A stretch of DNA of 64,000 nucleotides from Myxocyprinus asiaticus (GCF_019703515.2 NC_059348.1:26442656-26506655), one strand, 5' to 3'; numbered from the stretch's first letter, positions 24,964 through 37,466 are shown. The notes: generated by a model from the letters alone, not told the origin. Numbers and translations are program-made.

Positions 24964-26037
24964 TGGCCTCAGTGTTATCTTTCATCAAGCATGAACCTCG
25001 TGAGCCTTGAAGTTGCACTCATTTCTGAAGTGTAAATGTATCTAATGAGAAATCAGTGTTACTGAATGCTGCTATTTATTTCATAGACAGCTGAGGGCGC
25101 TGTAGCGCTTTTCAATTTAACTAACTACAGCGCTCTTCAGCCGTTACTATTGACACGTGATTTGATAAAACGCATCTACCAGCCATATAGTGATTTGATA
25201 ACTACAGTCATCTCTTTCTTCAGTCGATTCTATTGACATAATATAGTTAATGTGTGTCCAAAGACTTTTATATATCCTTACGTGGTAAAATCCACTGACA
25301 AAAGCCTTCACAGCAACATGTAGTATTTCGCTGCACGCAAACAAAAGTATGGCTGCTAAAAATAGACCAGATGCCCCTTATAAAAAGTACTATGATGTTA
25401 CCACAGTACAGTGACGGTATCAGATGTGTAAACTATAGTACTGATGTCATTTGCGCGATACTCCAAGAGTACCATGATTGCCATGGTTCTGTACATGTCC
25501 AAAAAGCAAAAGAGAGAGAAAAAAAGGTATAGGCCTAACCATAATTCTTTGTTGTACTTTTTTGTTAGCATAAAGTCTAATTATTATATTAATATATATG
25601 CACTTTTTATGTGGTAAAACCTTTCGCATCTCCACAATTGCCATTTGCAGGCCTTCTCAGCAAAATTGTATATATTTTCACAACAAGCAAGATTGTGGCT
25701 ATAGAATAGACCAGTTATACCAGTAAATTTAGTTTGCACAGGTCCACACAGAAAACAAACAAACCAAAAACAAAAAAAAAACAGATAAACACTATTTAAA
25801 TTGAGCCTGCAAAGCTATTGGTAGACATGGGTTGAATTGCATTTGTCAGTTACTATAGGAGAGGTTAGCATTTCCTTTTTCAACCAGTAGAATAGGTAAT
25901 ACGATTATGATATAGAGAACTTAAAGTCAGTTTACTTGATTTAAACACCCTGATGGAAGATACACAGTCCTATTCTTGGTGAAGTGTTTTGTGTGTATAC
26001 TGGGGTATGGTATTCACCAATATATGCCCACTGGAAT
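24368..26037. other. Non-coding, candidate conserved element and AT microsatellite
   Basis: 24430-24885 is unique-looking DNA with several homeodomain-type TAATTA/ATTAAG motifs. (AT)n fills 24887-24962. No exon recognised. Confidence 0.4.
24887..24962. repeat. (AT)n microsatellite
   Basis: About 75 nt of pure AT dinucleotide. Confidence 0.95.
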
Positions 26038-26439
26038 TAAAGGTATAGTTCACCCAAAAATGAAAATTCTCTCATCATTTACTCATCCTCATGATATCCC
26101 AGATGTGTATGACTTTCTTTCTTCTGCAGAACACAAATAAAGATTTTTTGAAGAATATCTCAGCTATGTTGGTCACCCACACATATATTGCTTCAAAAGA
26201 TATGGATTTAACCACTGGAGTCTTTTACCACTTAATCACTTTTATGCTGCCTCTATGTACTTTTTGGAACTTCTGAGTTGGTCACCGTTCACTTGCACTG
26301 TATAAATTACAGAGCTGAAATATTCTTCTAAAAATCTTCATGTGTTCTGTAGTAGAAAGTAAGTCATACACATCTGGGATGGAATGATGGGGTGTAAATG
26401 ATGAGAGAATTTAAATTTTTGTGTGAAATATCCCTTTAA
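26038..26439. mobile_element. Palindromic MITE, family B
   Basis: Starts TTAAAGGTATAGTTCACCCA and ends with the inverse form closing in CCCTTTAA. The internal inverted pair GATGTGTATGACTTTC / AGTCATACACATCTGGGAT is clear. Confidence 0.85.
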
Positions 26440-26720
26440 ATACTTTGGTATTGATATGCCATACAAGTGCAGTATAATTTGTATGATATAGCAGTACATG
26501 ACCTTTTATAAGCAAGATCATATTATCTTTATTTGATATAAAGACATAAGAACTAATTAGTAAGTAATGACATAAATCATCCATAGTCAATTCAGACAGC
26601 AAACTGTGACAGTCTATTTGAAATGGCACTGATATCTAACATAAATACCAGTATTACTCCTTACATGACAGTAATTAAAATGACAAGAGGATTTTCAAGA
26701 TATATAAAAACAATAGCTTT

Positions 26721-27167
26721 CGGGGGCCTGGGTAGCTCAGCGAGTAAAGATGCTGATTACCACCCCTGGAGTTGCGAGTTTGAATCCAGGGCGTGCTGAT
26801 TGACTCCAGCCAGGTCTCCTAAGCTACCAAACTGGCCCGGTTGCTAGGGAGGGTAGAGTCACATGGGGTAACCTCCTCGTGGTCACTATAATGTGGTCCT
26901 CGCTCTCGGTGGGGCACGTGGTGAATTGTGTGTGGATGCCGCTGAGAATAGCGTGAAGCCTCCACGCGAGCAATGTCTCCACGTTAACATGCTCAACAAG
27001 CCACGTGATAATATGCGTGGATTGACGGTCTCAAACGCAGAGGCAACTGAGATTGGTCTTCCGCCACCCGGATTGAAGCGAGTCACTACGTCACCATGAG
27101 GACTTAGAGCGCATTGGGAACTGGGCATCCAAATTGGGGAGAAAAGGGGAAAAAATAAAAAAAAACC
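26721..27167 (+). mobile_element. tRNA-derived SINE (long, about 440 bp), copy 1
   Basis: The head resembles a tRNA gene, with an A box (GGTAGCTCAGCGAG, about 26731) and B box (GAGTTTGAATCC, about 26776), preceded by GGGGGCCT. The body is shared with 37484-37914 on the other strand, and it ends with GGGGAGAAAAGGGGAAAAAA. Not a tRNA gene: no acceptor or anticodon cloverleaf was found, and the unit is repeated. RNA polymerase III transcription is expected from the boxes. Confidence 0.88.
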
Positions 27168-27794
27168 ATACTTTTCACTTGAATGCTGCTCCTCACTAGA
27201 ACTTGGCCAGCCAGATTTCAAAAATAGTGTGCAACATACAGACCAGTTATGTAACCACTGGTGTGCAACTGCCACCCAAAATGTAAGCTTGCATACCTAA
27301 ATTAAATGGCAGGGTTTTTTGTTTTTTGACGCTTTAATGTTTGCATCATGTCAGACATGGTATTGTCCATTATTTATATTGGCTTAATAATTAACATAAA
27401 AATAGTATAATTTTTCTATTTTTTTATTATGAATCAAACCTCCCTGTACTCCATAAATACAAAGAATGTTCACAAAATATTTTGAATCTTCTTACAGTTC
27501 TTACATTCTTCTGTTCAACACAATGCATTACTGATTTATTTCTTTTCCACAAGTAAGTTTTTCAACCAATTAATGTAACTAAACTTGGTGTGTTTTTATA
27601 CTTTTTTCTGTATTGTGCAAATTGTACCATTATTTATATTTGTGTCTTTAGCACATTCTGGAAAATAATGATGAATCATTCCAAAACCTTTTATTTATTT
27701 ATTTCACAAATTATTAAGCCTCATATTTTTGAATATATTAACAGGGCAACTTACACCATTTAATTTATTTTCAGTCATTTAAACTACACAGAGA

Positions 27795-27874
<80 letters not shown>

Positions 27875-28663
27875 CCAAAAAGAAACTGATGCAATAGTTG
27901 TTAATTGTCATTTTATTATATTTCACTTAATTGTGCTTTAGTTCTTGCACACCCAGTTTTCTCTTGGCATGCCCAAAGTCTTGTTTCTGGCTATGCCACT
28001 GATACAGACACACATATCTGTCAAAGAATCATGTTTCCTTTTAAAGGGGAGTAAAAGAGATCTATGGTCTTGCTAAAGAGTTCTGCAAAAAGCAAGATGA
28101 TGAAAGAACAAAAGACCATTTATCTATTAAACTGTGGCTCTAGATGCCACCTGCTGTGCTAAAAGCAGATGTGAGTGGTAACAGATATCTCCACACAGAC
28201 TACAGACCATCAACACAAATCTAAAACAAATATTACATTTAAACAAATGCTCATATACCTACAGTCCTTCATATTCATTAATTATGAAGTTGATAAAGAA
28301 AAAATACATCCATGTAACCAATCATTGGAGCTGTGATCAATTGCAGTTCTATCGATTCAACAGCATTTATTTCGATGCTAGAACTGATGTGCAAGAAAGC
28401 CTTTATTGTGTCAAATGTATGGTTGATTTTTTAATCCTCAGATATGACTAAACTGATTGTCTTTTTTATATCACTAAACAGATTCTCTTCATGATTAATG
28501 AATGATCCTCTATTAGTGTATCAAAAATTATGTAAAAAGAAAAACTTTGTATGGAAAAGGAGTTTTAAACAAAAGTTTGGGAGAAGCTTGTTTAGTCTTG
28601 TCAATCACAACACAAGGATATACTGTATAAGAGGCAGCTTACCTTTCCCTTAAATTAATAGAT
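27168..28663. other. Non-coding with AT microsatellite
   Basis: AT-rich DNA, with (AT)n at 27798-27873. No gene recognised. Confidence 0.5.
27798..27873. repeat. (AT)n microsatellite
   Basis: About 75 nt of pure AT dinucleotide. Confidence 0.95.
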
Positions 28664-28806
28664 GTAGCTCAACTGGTAGAGTATTGTGCTAGCAACACAA
28701 AGGCCATGGGTTCATATCCCAGGAAATACACATATAAATAAAAATGTAAACCTTGAATGCATTGTTAGTTTCTTTGGATAAAAGTATTTGCCAAACAATT
28801 GTGTAA
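28664..28806 (+). mobile_element. Short tRNA-derived SINE with L2-type tail
   Basis: An A box-like GTAGCTCAACTGGTAGAG (28674-28691) and a B box-like GGGTTCATATCC (28708-28719) are followed by TTTCTTTGGATAAAAGTATT, a diverged form of the common fish L2/SINE tail. Old and diverged. Confidence 0.65.
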
Positions 28807-29674
28807 TGCCAACGAGTCAATTCCTCTGGCATCCTTACACCACACAAACTCCACCTTTATTTGTAACATATCTACTTTATATTACATAACTTAAATTAAT
28901 GAAGAAGTTCAGGGGGGTAACTCGAGTCTTGTGCTTAAGTCCCTCCATTATTAACTGAATCTGTTTACCCTTACCACTCTAAAGGATGAACATGTGAACT
29001 CGTAAAATGAGTTCATTCAACGTTGGTCAGTCATATATATTGTACTGTGTAAGGAGATATTCCTATAAAGCCACATTTATAGGACCACAGACATGCTACA
29101 AGCACTCAGTGGCATGAGTTGGGGGCGGGACTATCTGACTGTTTGAACAACTGCAGGCAAGCAGAGTATTCAGATATCTGTTTTAAAAACAATGTTTATT
29201 TTTGCAATTCCGGTCAGTGGCGCTAGTGTCGCAGAATTTACATACTCCAGTTTTAAGCCAGGATGTTCTTGGGCCTTCCTTTCAATGTCTTCATTTCTTG
29301 TCTCTGTAAGATAAAAAATAATGAAAATACAATTAAGAAATAAATGAAATGTATGAAAATAGTATATTTATATAATGTATATAGAATAGTGTACTTCGTA
29401 TACTATAATATAGCCTTTAACTTAAGCACAGTGCATTGAGCTTGGTTTGTGTTTGGGAAATGAAATCTCACTGAGAGCTTTATTTAATACTTTAGCAACG
29501 TGACTTCAGTGAGTGAGCTTTGCCAAAGGTAGAGTTCTGTGTAAGAATAACAGTGATATATTACATCTGATACAGTAAATGCAACATCTTAAATCCAAAT
29601 CAGAAATCAAATAATCTTATTCTTATACCTCTTTTCAACTTTTGAATTATCCATAATGGGTCCACTTGTGATAA
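28807..29674. other. Non-coding, nothing recognised
   Basis: Contains GGCGCTAGTGTCGCAGAATT-like sequence near 29220 reminiscent of dispersed repeats, but I cannot assign a family. Confidence 0.4.
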
Positions 29675-30358
29675 TTAAAGGGATAGTTCAGCCAAAATGG
29701 AAAATTCTCTCAACATTTGCTCACCCTTATGCCACACCAGATGTGTATGACTTTCTCTCTTCTGCAGAATACAAATTAGGATTTTTAGAAGAATATTTCA
29801 GCTCTGTAGGTCCACACAATGCAAGTGAATGTGTGACAAAATTTTGACGGTACAAAAAGCACATAAAGGCAGCATAAAAATATTCCAGATGACTCTGGTG
29901 GTTAAATTAATATTTTCTAAAGCGATATGATAGGTGTGGCTGAGAAACAGATCAATATTTAAGTTATTTTTCCTTCACTTTCACTTTCTCCTTCTGTTTT
30001 TGGTGATTCACATTCTTCATGCATATCACCCCATATTGGGCAGGGAGGAGAATTTATGATAAAAAATGACTTAAATATTGATCTGTTTCTCACCCACACC
30101 TATCATATCGTGTCTGAACACATGGATTTAACCACTGGAATCATATGAATAACTTTTATGCTCCCTTTTTGTGGATTCTGGAGCTTCAAATTTTTGGCAC
30201 CCATTCACTTGCATTGTATGGAGCTACAGAGCTGAAATATTTGTATAAAAATCTTAATTTGTGTTCTGCAGCAGAAAGAAAGTCATACACAACTGGGATA
30301 CCAGGAGGGTAAGTAAACCATGAGAGAATTTTAATTTTTGGGTGAACTATTCCTTTAA
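29675..30358. mobile_element. Palindromic MITE, family B, long form
   Basis: Starts TTAAAGGGATAGTTCAGCCA and ends GGGTGAACTATTCCTTTAA. Long internal inverted arms (GAGAAACAGATCAATATTTAAG near 29941 and its complement near 30070) match the long form at 7806-8279. 684 bp. Confidence 0.82.
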
Positions 30359-30925
30359 ACACTATTACACATAATTAACCCCAGACATTTGGTGATTTTA
30401 AATGACACCATTCATGTTGCAAGAAGTATCCTTATTTGAGTTTTAGTGCACTATAAGCCATTAGAGCATTAAAAAGTAGCCAAATGTCTCTTTATAATTT
30501 AAATGTTTGGGAAACGCTAAAGTGAGACCTGTGTTTAGCAGATTTTTTTTCAGAGGGCTAAATTCTGAAAATCGCTATATTTTATCATGTTATTTTTATG
30601 TCACAAAGTAAAACACAACAGCCAGTGTGAAATAAAACATTGCAGGAATTAAATGAAGCTGTGAACTGGTGTCTCTCGCACTCTCTCTTGCTCACCCACT
30701 CGCGTTCTCTCTCCCTGCACATCAGTCCTCCCCGCATTGGATTATGGGCAAGATAGCGTCGGCGTGTGTACATCGACTGTACGCTCTAAATCAGATTGTA
30801 TTGTGGGTAAGAATGAGTGAAAACATTTAGGGAAGAAGATGAAGGGAACGAATTCGGACACCCATGAATGACACCCAAAATAGTGCACTATATAGTGGAT
30901 AGGGGGGCGATTTTGGACAGAGCAA
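30359..30925. other. Non-coding, nothing recognised
   Basis: A CT/GA-rich patch lies near 30670-30710. No gene or repeat family identified. Confidence 0.4.
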
Positions 30926-31490
30926 CATGATCACACGTGAAGTCGACATGATGTTTCCGATAGTTTCGGTACCCTAGGATCGAAAACTGTATGCCAAGGC
31001 GCTGACATGCAGCATTCTTATCAGACATGTTTGCAGTGGTTTCAATGTGTTTACCTTTCCACCTGGCGCGATTAGCAGTGTGTTGCGTCAGCTGCGTGGA
31101 AGACTATGGTTCAATGCCAGGCAGTAACCACATTTGAATAATCAATGTTGAGTATGATTCGGAGGTTTCAATTTTCCCTCTAATATTACTTTTCTACTCC
31201 ACTAATGGTTAAGGTAAGGTTTGGTTTTGGGTTGGGGGATAGAGTCTATAAATATATGCTTTTCTCTTCATTGTATAACGTCCTGTAAAGCTGAAAACAA
31301 CTTGCTTCACTACTAGCTTTTGGCGATCTCTCCTAGACATAAATGTGCTCACACATGCCCATATGCCCTACAACACTTACCGCTTTGGCCACTGGGGGCA
31401 GTGTTTTGAAATTTCGGTCAACGTATACTGATTTTGATGAAAGAAAAGTTGGTCTACTCTTTTCGATTTCACTGTGAGGTCAGGCTGGAC
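30926..31490. mobile_element. Dispersed non-coding element C, copy 2
   Basis: Collinear with 18735-19228 from ACATGATCACACGTGAAG to TTCACTGTGAGGTCAGGCTG. It has an extra segment of about 80 nt near 31280-31365. Both copies share the TTTGGCCACTGGGGGCAGTG core. Confidence 0.7.
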
Positions 31491-32104
31491 AGATACTGCA
31501 TTGTTTTTCTCTGCAGTCCCGAACTTGTTTCTCCTTCCCTTAGAAACCATCATCTCTACCCTGCATTATGTGAGTAAAGAGCTGCCGAGTATCGATGATG
31601 CAGTGTTATGGTCAGAGACACAATATATTTAATGACAGTACAAAGCAGAGAGAGTTGTGCTGAGAAAGATCATGAAGCAACAGTGATACTATTATTGGGC
31701 ATCTCCAGCATGAAAGTTCAGCTGATCAAGCAAACTATGTCTGTGATGTCGGGTTAATTTGAAGTGTCCTGTCGTTTTGTTCAGGAGAAAGCTGGTAATA
31801 GTTTCACAAGAAACTGACAGTAAATTAATCTAGTCCCAAAAACATGGCTATGATCAGCTGAATTACTGGTATAATTGTTTTTATTTTAAATGTAGCATTC
31901 TTTATGTAAAATGCAGCCATTTAGAATAAATAGCACAACTCATTTATGGAATTCCATTTTAATAATTTAAGAAAGACATTTTAAGATAAATAAGATATTT
32001 CTCATAATTTCAGAAAAGGCGCCTTGAGAGGATCAAATTTATTGAGACATTTAGTAACAATATTGTGCAAACAAAAAATTACATTATAATGTCATATATT
32101 TTAA
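31491..32104. other. Non-coding, nothing recognised
   Basis: Unassigned, AT-rich towards the DIRS insertion at 32105. Confidence 0.4.
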
Positions 32105-32310
32105 GTTCCCTATCTGTCAATCACTCAAAGTTGTGTCGATGTAGTGACACTAGGGGTTGCTCTTGGGAGCCCCAAATACCTCTGATCTTTGAGAAAAGGC
32201 CAATGGGAATTGGCGAGTGGAATTTGCATGCCACTCCCCCGGACATACGGGTATAAAAGGAGCTGGCTCGCAACCACTCATTCAGATTTTTTCTTCGGAA
32301 CCGAGCGGTG
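32105..32310 (+). repeat. DIRS copy 3 left inverted terminal repeat
   Basis: Near-identical to 12552-12750. Contains ATTTGCAT (about 32223) and TATAAAAGG (32252-32260). Confidence 0.9.
32223..32260 (+). promoter_or_regulatory. Predicted DIRS promoter (octamer plus TATA)
   Basis: Same octamer-TATA spacing as in copy 2. Motif-based inference only. Confidence 0.5.
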
Positions 32311-32489
32311 TTGAATCAGCGAGTTCCACTGCCGTTCCATTCACCTCGCGATTTGTATGCTGATGGATATATGGCGCATTGCAGCGGTTTCTCCCCCTCG
32401 TGCACGACTAGTGCAGAGTACGCCCCTGGGTGCTTCGACAGCTAAGAGAGTATATATTCTGATAAAAGAGTATATTTTCCTCTAAAAGA

Positions 32490-33974
32490 GTGGCACTGAC
32501 GGAGAGTGTCTTTTTAAAGATGTCTTTACTTCTGTGTATAGTTCCTGGTTGCGCTCATTACCTCTCCGCCTCTGATGGCCACGATCGCTGCCTCACGTGT
32601 CTGGCTTACAGCCACGCTGAGACAGCGTTCGTAAATGGCTCATGCTCTCACTGCGAGAGCATGACCATGGCAACGCTGCGGTCGCGGCTTTCCTTCTTAA
32701 GGGGGAAAGCCACTCCAGTCGCTCCCCGCCCCAGTCCTTCTACCTACGGGTATGAGGCCACGATGGTTAGCGCTGGGGGCGATTTGGGGACCCCAATGGG
32801 AAAGGTTCCACGGGGTAATCCCCCACGGACCTTCCATTCCTCAGTACGCTTGTTTGCCCTGGTCAAGTTCTGGGATGAGACAGGCGGCTCGCCCCAGGGC
32901 GAGTTTGATGTCTCATTCGGGGCTCGAGAGCAGGATGAGCTCTCGATCGCAGCATCAGAGAGCAGGCTGATCCAGTCAGATGCGGAGGACTCGACTGGAC
33001 TCTCACCTTCGGGTGTGGTCGCCCAGTCTGAGGCTGATGCGGAGCTGGCGGCCATGCTTTCCCGGGCTGCCACAAGTGTCGGGCTTGAGTGGAACCCTCC
33101 ACCCTGCCCTGAGCCCTCACAGCTTGATGATTGGTTCCTGGGCTCAGAGCACCGCTCACGGCCGCGCCCTGCCCCGGTTCCATTCTTCCCGGAGGTGCAC
33201 GAGGAGCTCACGAAGTCGTGGCAGGCACCTTTTACTGCCCGGACCCGACTTCTGAGCTTCTCTGCTCTCACTATCCTCGACGGTGGGGCGGCCAGGGGGT
33301 ACACGACGATTCCCCAGGTGGACAAGGCGGTTGCAATGCACCTGTGACCGCAAAGCGCCACCACCTGGCGGAATCACCTGAGACTCCTGTCCAAGGCCTG
33401 TAAGTCCACGTCGTCCTTGGCGATCAAGGCTTATAGTGCCACTGGACAGGCCGCCTCAACCCTGCAAGCCATGGCCCTCCTGCAAATGCACCAGGCCAAG
33501 GTGCTGAAAGAGCTGCACGAGGGTAGTCCCAACCCGGGAGTGATGCAGGAGCTGCTCTGGGCGACGAAGGTTACGGCGCGGGCTCTCGGGCAGGCGATGT
33601 CCACGTTGGTGGTCCAGGAGCACCACCTGTGGATTAACCTGGTCAAGATGAAGGATACCGACAAGGTACGTTTCCTTGATGCCCCCATCTCCCAGGCTGG
33701 CCTGTTTGGCAACACCGTTGAGGACTTTGCCCAGCAGTTCTCGGTGGTCAAGAAGCAGACGGAGGCTATCCAACACATCCTGCCCCAATGTGGCTCAAGG
33801 TCCCACACCCCGTCTGCACATCGCCAAGGGCGTCCCCCTGAGGTGACGACACCGGTTCCACCGCAGCCCGGGCCAACTGCCCGGCCCCAACGTAGAGACC
33901 CCCTCAGGAAGCTGACGCCCCCCTTCCCACAATCCGGTGCCAAGAACCCTAGGAAGGCTTCGAAGTGCCCCTGA
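32490..33974 (+). pseudogene. DIRS copy 3 gag-like ORF with one internal stop
   Basis: The frame runs from 32490, with a more likely biological start at the Met before SLLLCIVPGC (about 32520), to 33974. It is broken only by TGA at 33345-33347, where copies 2 and 4 read Cys. The N-terminal Cys/His cluster (DRCLTCLAYSHAETAFVNGS then CSHC) is complete. A Ser/Pro-rich acidic middle follows, then a helical C-terminal part ([40 protein letters not shown]). This is the best-preserved gag of the four copies. It is expected to bind element RNA and form particles, by analogy with DIRS gag. Confidence 0.8.
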
Positions 33975-34277
33975 GACGGGCGACCCAGGGACGAGGAGAC
34001 CCCCTGTAAGCTTGGAGGTGGTGGACAGACCACTCCATCCCCCGGTGGAGGGCCGGGAGGAGAATCTTTTGTTTCTTTTGAATTTGATTTCGCCGCATGC
34101 CTGAGGGGCAGCGGCACCCACATTTTCAAAGAAAGAGTGGTTTCCTCATTTCCTGGGTCACACAACTGTTGTTTACAGCCGTTGTTATCATGACAGCCAG
34201 ACACTGAACATTCACGGCAGGCACGCCACTGTGGAAGCGGGTTCCCCGCCTTACCGCGCACACAATCACACGTTCAG

Positions 34278-35450
34278 GTGGTTGTGATGAGTCACGAGGA
34301 CGTTCACCCTCCTCCCCCATCGCTGACCGGTCCTATGGTGGGCACGTGGAGCAAGGTAAGTGCTTTGACCTTTCTCTCAGCACAGCCACGAACTCGGGAT
34401 GCGAGGCTCCTCGACGTGGCTACTTTTGCTCTGCCCCACCACGAGGCCCCACCCGCAGGTACGTCAGACACGATTGTCCCCTTCATGCCCCTTGCTCGGA
34501 GTTTGGAGGCATGGCTAGCACTCTCCAATCCGCCGCGCTGGCTGGCCAGGATGATCCAACACGGCTATGCGATTCAGTTTGCCAAGCGCCCGCCCAGGTT
34601 CAGCGGTGTCCACTTCACCTCGGTGAGGGGTGAGAACTCCACTGCCCTGTGTGTGGAGGTTGTGATCCTTCTGCAGAAGGACGCAATAGAGCCTGTCCCT
34701 CCAGCTAAGATAAAGATGGGGTTCTACAGCCCCTACTTCATCATGCCAAAGAAAGGTGGTGGGTTGCGGCTAATCTTGGACCTGCGAGTGCTGAACCAGG
34801 CCTTGCACAGACTCCCGTTCAAGATGCTGACGCAGAAGCACATTCTGTAGTGCGTGCAGCATCAAGATTGGTTCGCGACGGTAGACCTGAAGGACGCGTA
34901 CTTCCATGTCTCGGTTTTACCTCGGCACAGACCCTTTCTGCGGTTCGCCTTTGAGGGCCGGGCGTATCAGTACAATTTCCTCCCCTTCGGTCTGTCCCTG
35001 TCACCTCGTGTCTTTACGAAAGTCGCAGAGGCAGCCCTTGCCCGCTAAGGGAAGTGGGGAGTTCACGTCCTCAATTATCTCGATGACTGGCTGATTCTAG
35101 CTCACTCTCAAGACCTGTTGCTCAGGTACCTCAGCCGGTTGGGGCTTCGGGTCAACTGGGAAAAGAGAAAGCTCTCCCCGGTTCAGAGCGTCTCTTTTCT
35201 CGGGATGGAGTTAGACTCAGTCTCTATGAACGAGCGTGCGCAGTTGGTGCTTAACTGCCTAAAGTCATACAGGTGGACAACGGCGATCCCACTAAAACAG
35301 TTTCAGAGGCTCCTGGGGCATATGGCGTCCTTGGCGGCAGTCACACCACTCGGGTTGATGCATATGAGACCGCTCCAGCACTGGCTTCAGACTCGAGTCC
35401 TGAGATGGGCATGGTGCCACAGCAAGCATCGCGTGGCCATCATGCCGATC
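34278..35450 (+). pseudogene. DIRS copy 3 reverse transcriptase, two disruptions
   Basis: The frame begins by 34278 and includes IEPVPPAKIKMGFYSPYF and LRLILDLRVLNQAL. A TAG at 34848-34850 interrupts where other copies read Val. The same frame continues with block [12 protein letters not shown] and block B LPFGLSLSPRVFTK to a stop at 35046-35048, caused by a one-base deletion in the PLREVG region. Block C NYLDDWL (near 35073-35093) is intact but in a shifted frame. A second deletion of about 21-22 nt returns to the first frame (YLSRLGLRVNWEKRKLSP). Confidence 0.87.
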
Positions 35451-35459
35451 TGCTGCCGC

Positions 35460-35870
35460 ATGTTCAGCCCTTGGACGGACCTTGCATTTCTGTGGGCAGG
35501 GGTCCCCTTAGAGCAAGTGTCCAGGTATGTCGTTGTTACGACAGACGCCTCCAAGTTAGGCTGGGGCACCGTGTGCAATGGGCACGCAGCCGCGGTCTCC
35601 TGGACTGCATTGGCATATAAACTGCCTTGAGTTGCTGCCGGTATTTCTGGCCCTGCGGAGGCTTTGGCCATTGATCCAGGGCAAGCACATGTTGGTCCGG
35701 ACAGACAACATGGCGACAGTAGTGTACCTAAACCGCCATGGCGGCTTACACTCGCGTCGCATGTCACAACTCGCCCGCCGTCTCCTCCTCTGAAGTCATT
35801 GCGGGCCACTCACATCCCTGGCGACCTCAACCACGCAGCGGACGCGCAGGGGAGAGTGAAGACTCCACCT
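35460..35870 (+). pseudogene. DIRS copy 3 RNase H, broken
   Basis: VVTTDASKLGWGTVCNGHAA is followed by a small deletion around WTALAYKLP that changes the frame. LVRTDNMATVVYLNR then lies in the new frame. The Glu-containing motif (INCLELLPVFLA) is readable near 35620-35655. A deletion near 35793 removes the QQHF segment, and a further deletion removes the LSRQVTL part. Confidence 0.78.
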
Positions 35871-36199
35871 CCAGGTGGTCCAGCTGATTTGGAGTTGATT
35901 CAGCGAAGCACAGGTAGACCTGTTTGCTTCCCGGGAATCCTCCCACTGCCCACTCTGGTACTCCCTGTCCGAGGCTCCACTCGACACAGACGCGCTGGCA
36001 CACAGCTGGCCACGAGGAACAAGTCATGTTGGTGGCGCCCTACTGGCCCACCCAGACTTGGTTTTCAAAGCTCACACTCCTCGCACCCCTCCCTGGCAAG
36101 TTCCCCTGAGGGAGGACCTCCTCTCTCAGGGACGGGGCATCATCTGGCACCCACGACCAGACCTCTGGAACCTCCATGTCTGGCCCCTGGACGAGACAC

Positions 36200-36443
36200 A
36201 GAAGACCTAAGTGGCCTACCACTGGTGGTGGTAGACACGATCACTCAGGCCAGGGCTCCCTCTATGAGGTGCCTGTATGCCTTGAAGTGGCGTTTGTTCG
36301 CAAATTGGTGTTCTTCCCCGGGTGAAGACCCCCAGAGATGCGCAGTCGGGTCGGTGCTTTCCTTCCTGCAGGAGAGGTTGAAGGGGTGGCTGTCCCCCTC
36401 CACCTTGAAGGTGTATGTGGCCGCTATAACGGCGCGCCGTTAG
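36200..36443 (+). pseudogene. DIRS copy 3 tyrosine recombinase, N-terminal fragment only
   Basis: ITQARAPSMRCLYALKWRLF and [20 protein letters not shown] correspond to the N-terminal, core-binding part of the recombinase. The frame stops at 36441-36443 as it enters the ICR. Arg, HxxR and Tyr are all absent. Copy 4 continues past this point with [20 protein letters not shown]. Confidence 0.82.
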
Positions 36444-36455
36444 TTGATCCAGGCA

Positions 36456-36534
36456 CAACGTCGAGTAAGTGACAGATAGGAAACGTCTTGGTTACTGTCG
36501 TAACCTCCATTCCCAGATGGAGGGAACGAGACGT
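36456..36534 (+). repeat. DIRS copy 3 internal complementary region
   Basis: Complement of the 5' end followed by complement of the 3' end, meeting at AAC (36482-36484). Its left part is shortened by the deletion that removed the recombinase. Confidence 0.85.
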
Positions 36535-36602
36535 TGTGTCCCTCTTGCCACAATGCTGAGCTACCCGCTGAAATGGCCGGGACCCTGTCTCGTCTCCTCA
36601 GT

Positions 36603-36808
36603 GCAAAACCTGAATGAGTGGTTGCGAGCCAGCTCCTTTTATACGCGTATGTCCGGGGGAGTGGCAAGCAAATTCCACTTGCCAATTCCCATTGGCCTTT
36701 TCTCAAAGATCATAGGTGTTTGGGGCTCCCAAGGGCGACCCCTAGTGTCACTACACTGACACATTCACTCCATCAGGGAACGGAGGTTACGACAGTAACC
36801 AAGATGTT
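36603..36808 (+). repeat. DIRS copy 3 right inverted terminal repeat
   Basis: Complement of 32105-32310 plus the terminal CGGAGGTTACGACAGTAACC stretch, ending with GTT. Confidence 0.88.
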
Positions 36809-37466
36809 AATTCTTGTAGGCTACAAGTGGGTGGGGGTGGCAGGGGGCCCCATCAAGTTGTTTTGGCCCCACAAGATCCAAGTTAGCCACTGGTATGTTG
36901 AGAATATAAATTTTGACAAAAATTTGAGAGAAAATTTGTGAAAAAATTATGAGAATGGAAATTTGTGTGAGCCAAAAAAATTATTAAGCTGAATTGAAAA
37001 CAGGTTTAACTTCACTGAATAATTTGTTATCTCAGTTTTTGCCATTTGCCAAGTAATACAGTGGTGGGCTTTAGTGATCTGATAATGTAATTAGTGATTT
37101 GACTTTTTGGCTAATCTATCAGCTGACATCAATTTTCAATGGTTAGTATTGGCTGAATTTACCTCCTGACATTAGTCAATAAGGTCTATTGGTTATGCCA
37201 TACATACAGTCGGCAAGGATGCCCCGGCCACTCGTGGGGGAAAGCAAAGCTCTGTTACCATAGTTACTCAGCCATTCCTATGAGGAAAACTATAAATATC
37301 TGATAAATTGGGATATTTTACAATGAAAATCATGACAAAAAGCTGTTGTGAATTTTATTTTACACTTAAAACAAAGGCAAAAAATCTGGAAGTGATTTTT
37401 TTAACGCCTGCGACTGACAAAAATAGAAGCCAAAAGAAGAGTGCTGTGGGCTACAATCTGTTGAGC
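36809..37466. other. Non-coding, nothing recognised
   Basis: A GGGTGGGGGTGGCAGGGGGC run (36831-36850) is followed by AT-rich DNA. No gene. Confidence 0.4.

Larger units (their letters stand above)
32105..36808 (+). mobile_element. DIRS-type retrotransposon, copy 3 (recombinase core deleted)
   Basis: Left ITR, gag, RT-RNase H, N-terminal part of the recombinase, ICR and right ITR are present in order, bounded by GTT at 32105-32107 and 36806-36808. The recombinase catalytic half and the non-coding 3' region are deleted, so coding sequence runs straight into the ICR at about 36443-36456. gag has one in-frame nonsense codon. RT has a nonsense codon and a one-base deletion. No flanking duplication is visible. 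Confidence 0.9.

Noticed and set aside
24818..25018. Open frame of Tyr-Ile repeats
   Set aside because: Translation of an (AT)n microsatellite. The same applies to frames at 54236-54469 and 57667-57864.
26725..26800. Possible tRNA gene
   Set aside because: A and B boxes are present, but the sequence continues into a SINE body repeated at 37484-37914 and no full cloverleaf was found.
28670..28740. Possible tRNA gene
   Set aside because: A tRNA-like head followed by an L2-type tail, with no complementary acceptor stem. Treated as a SINE.
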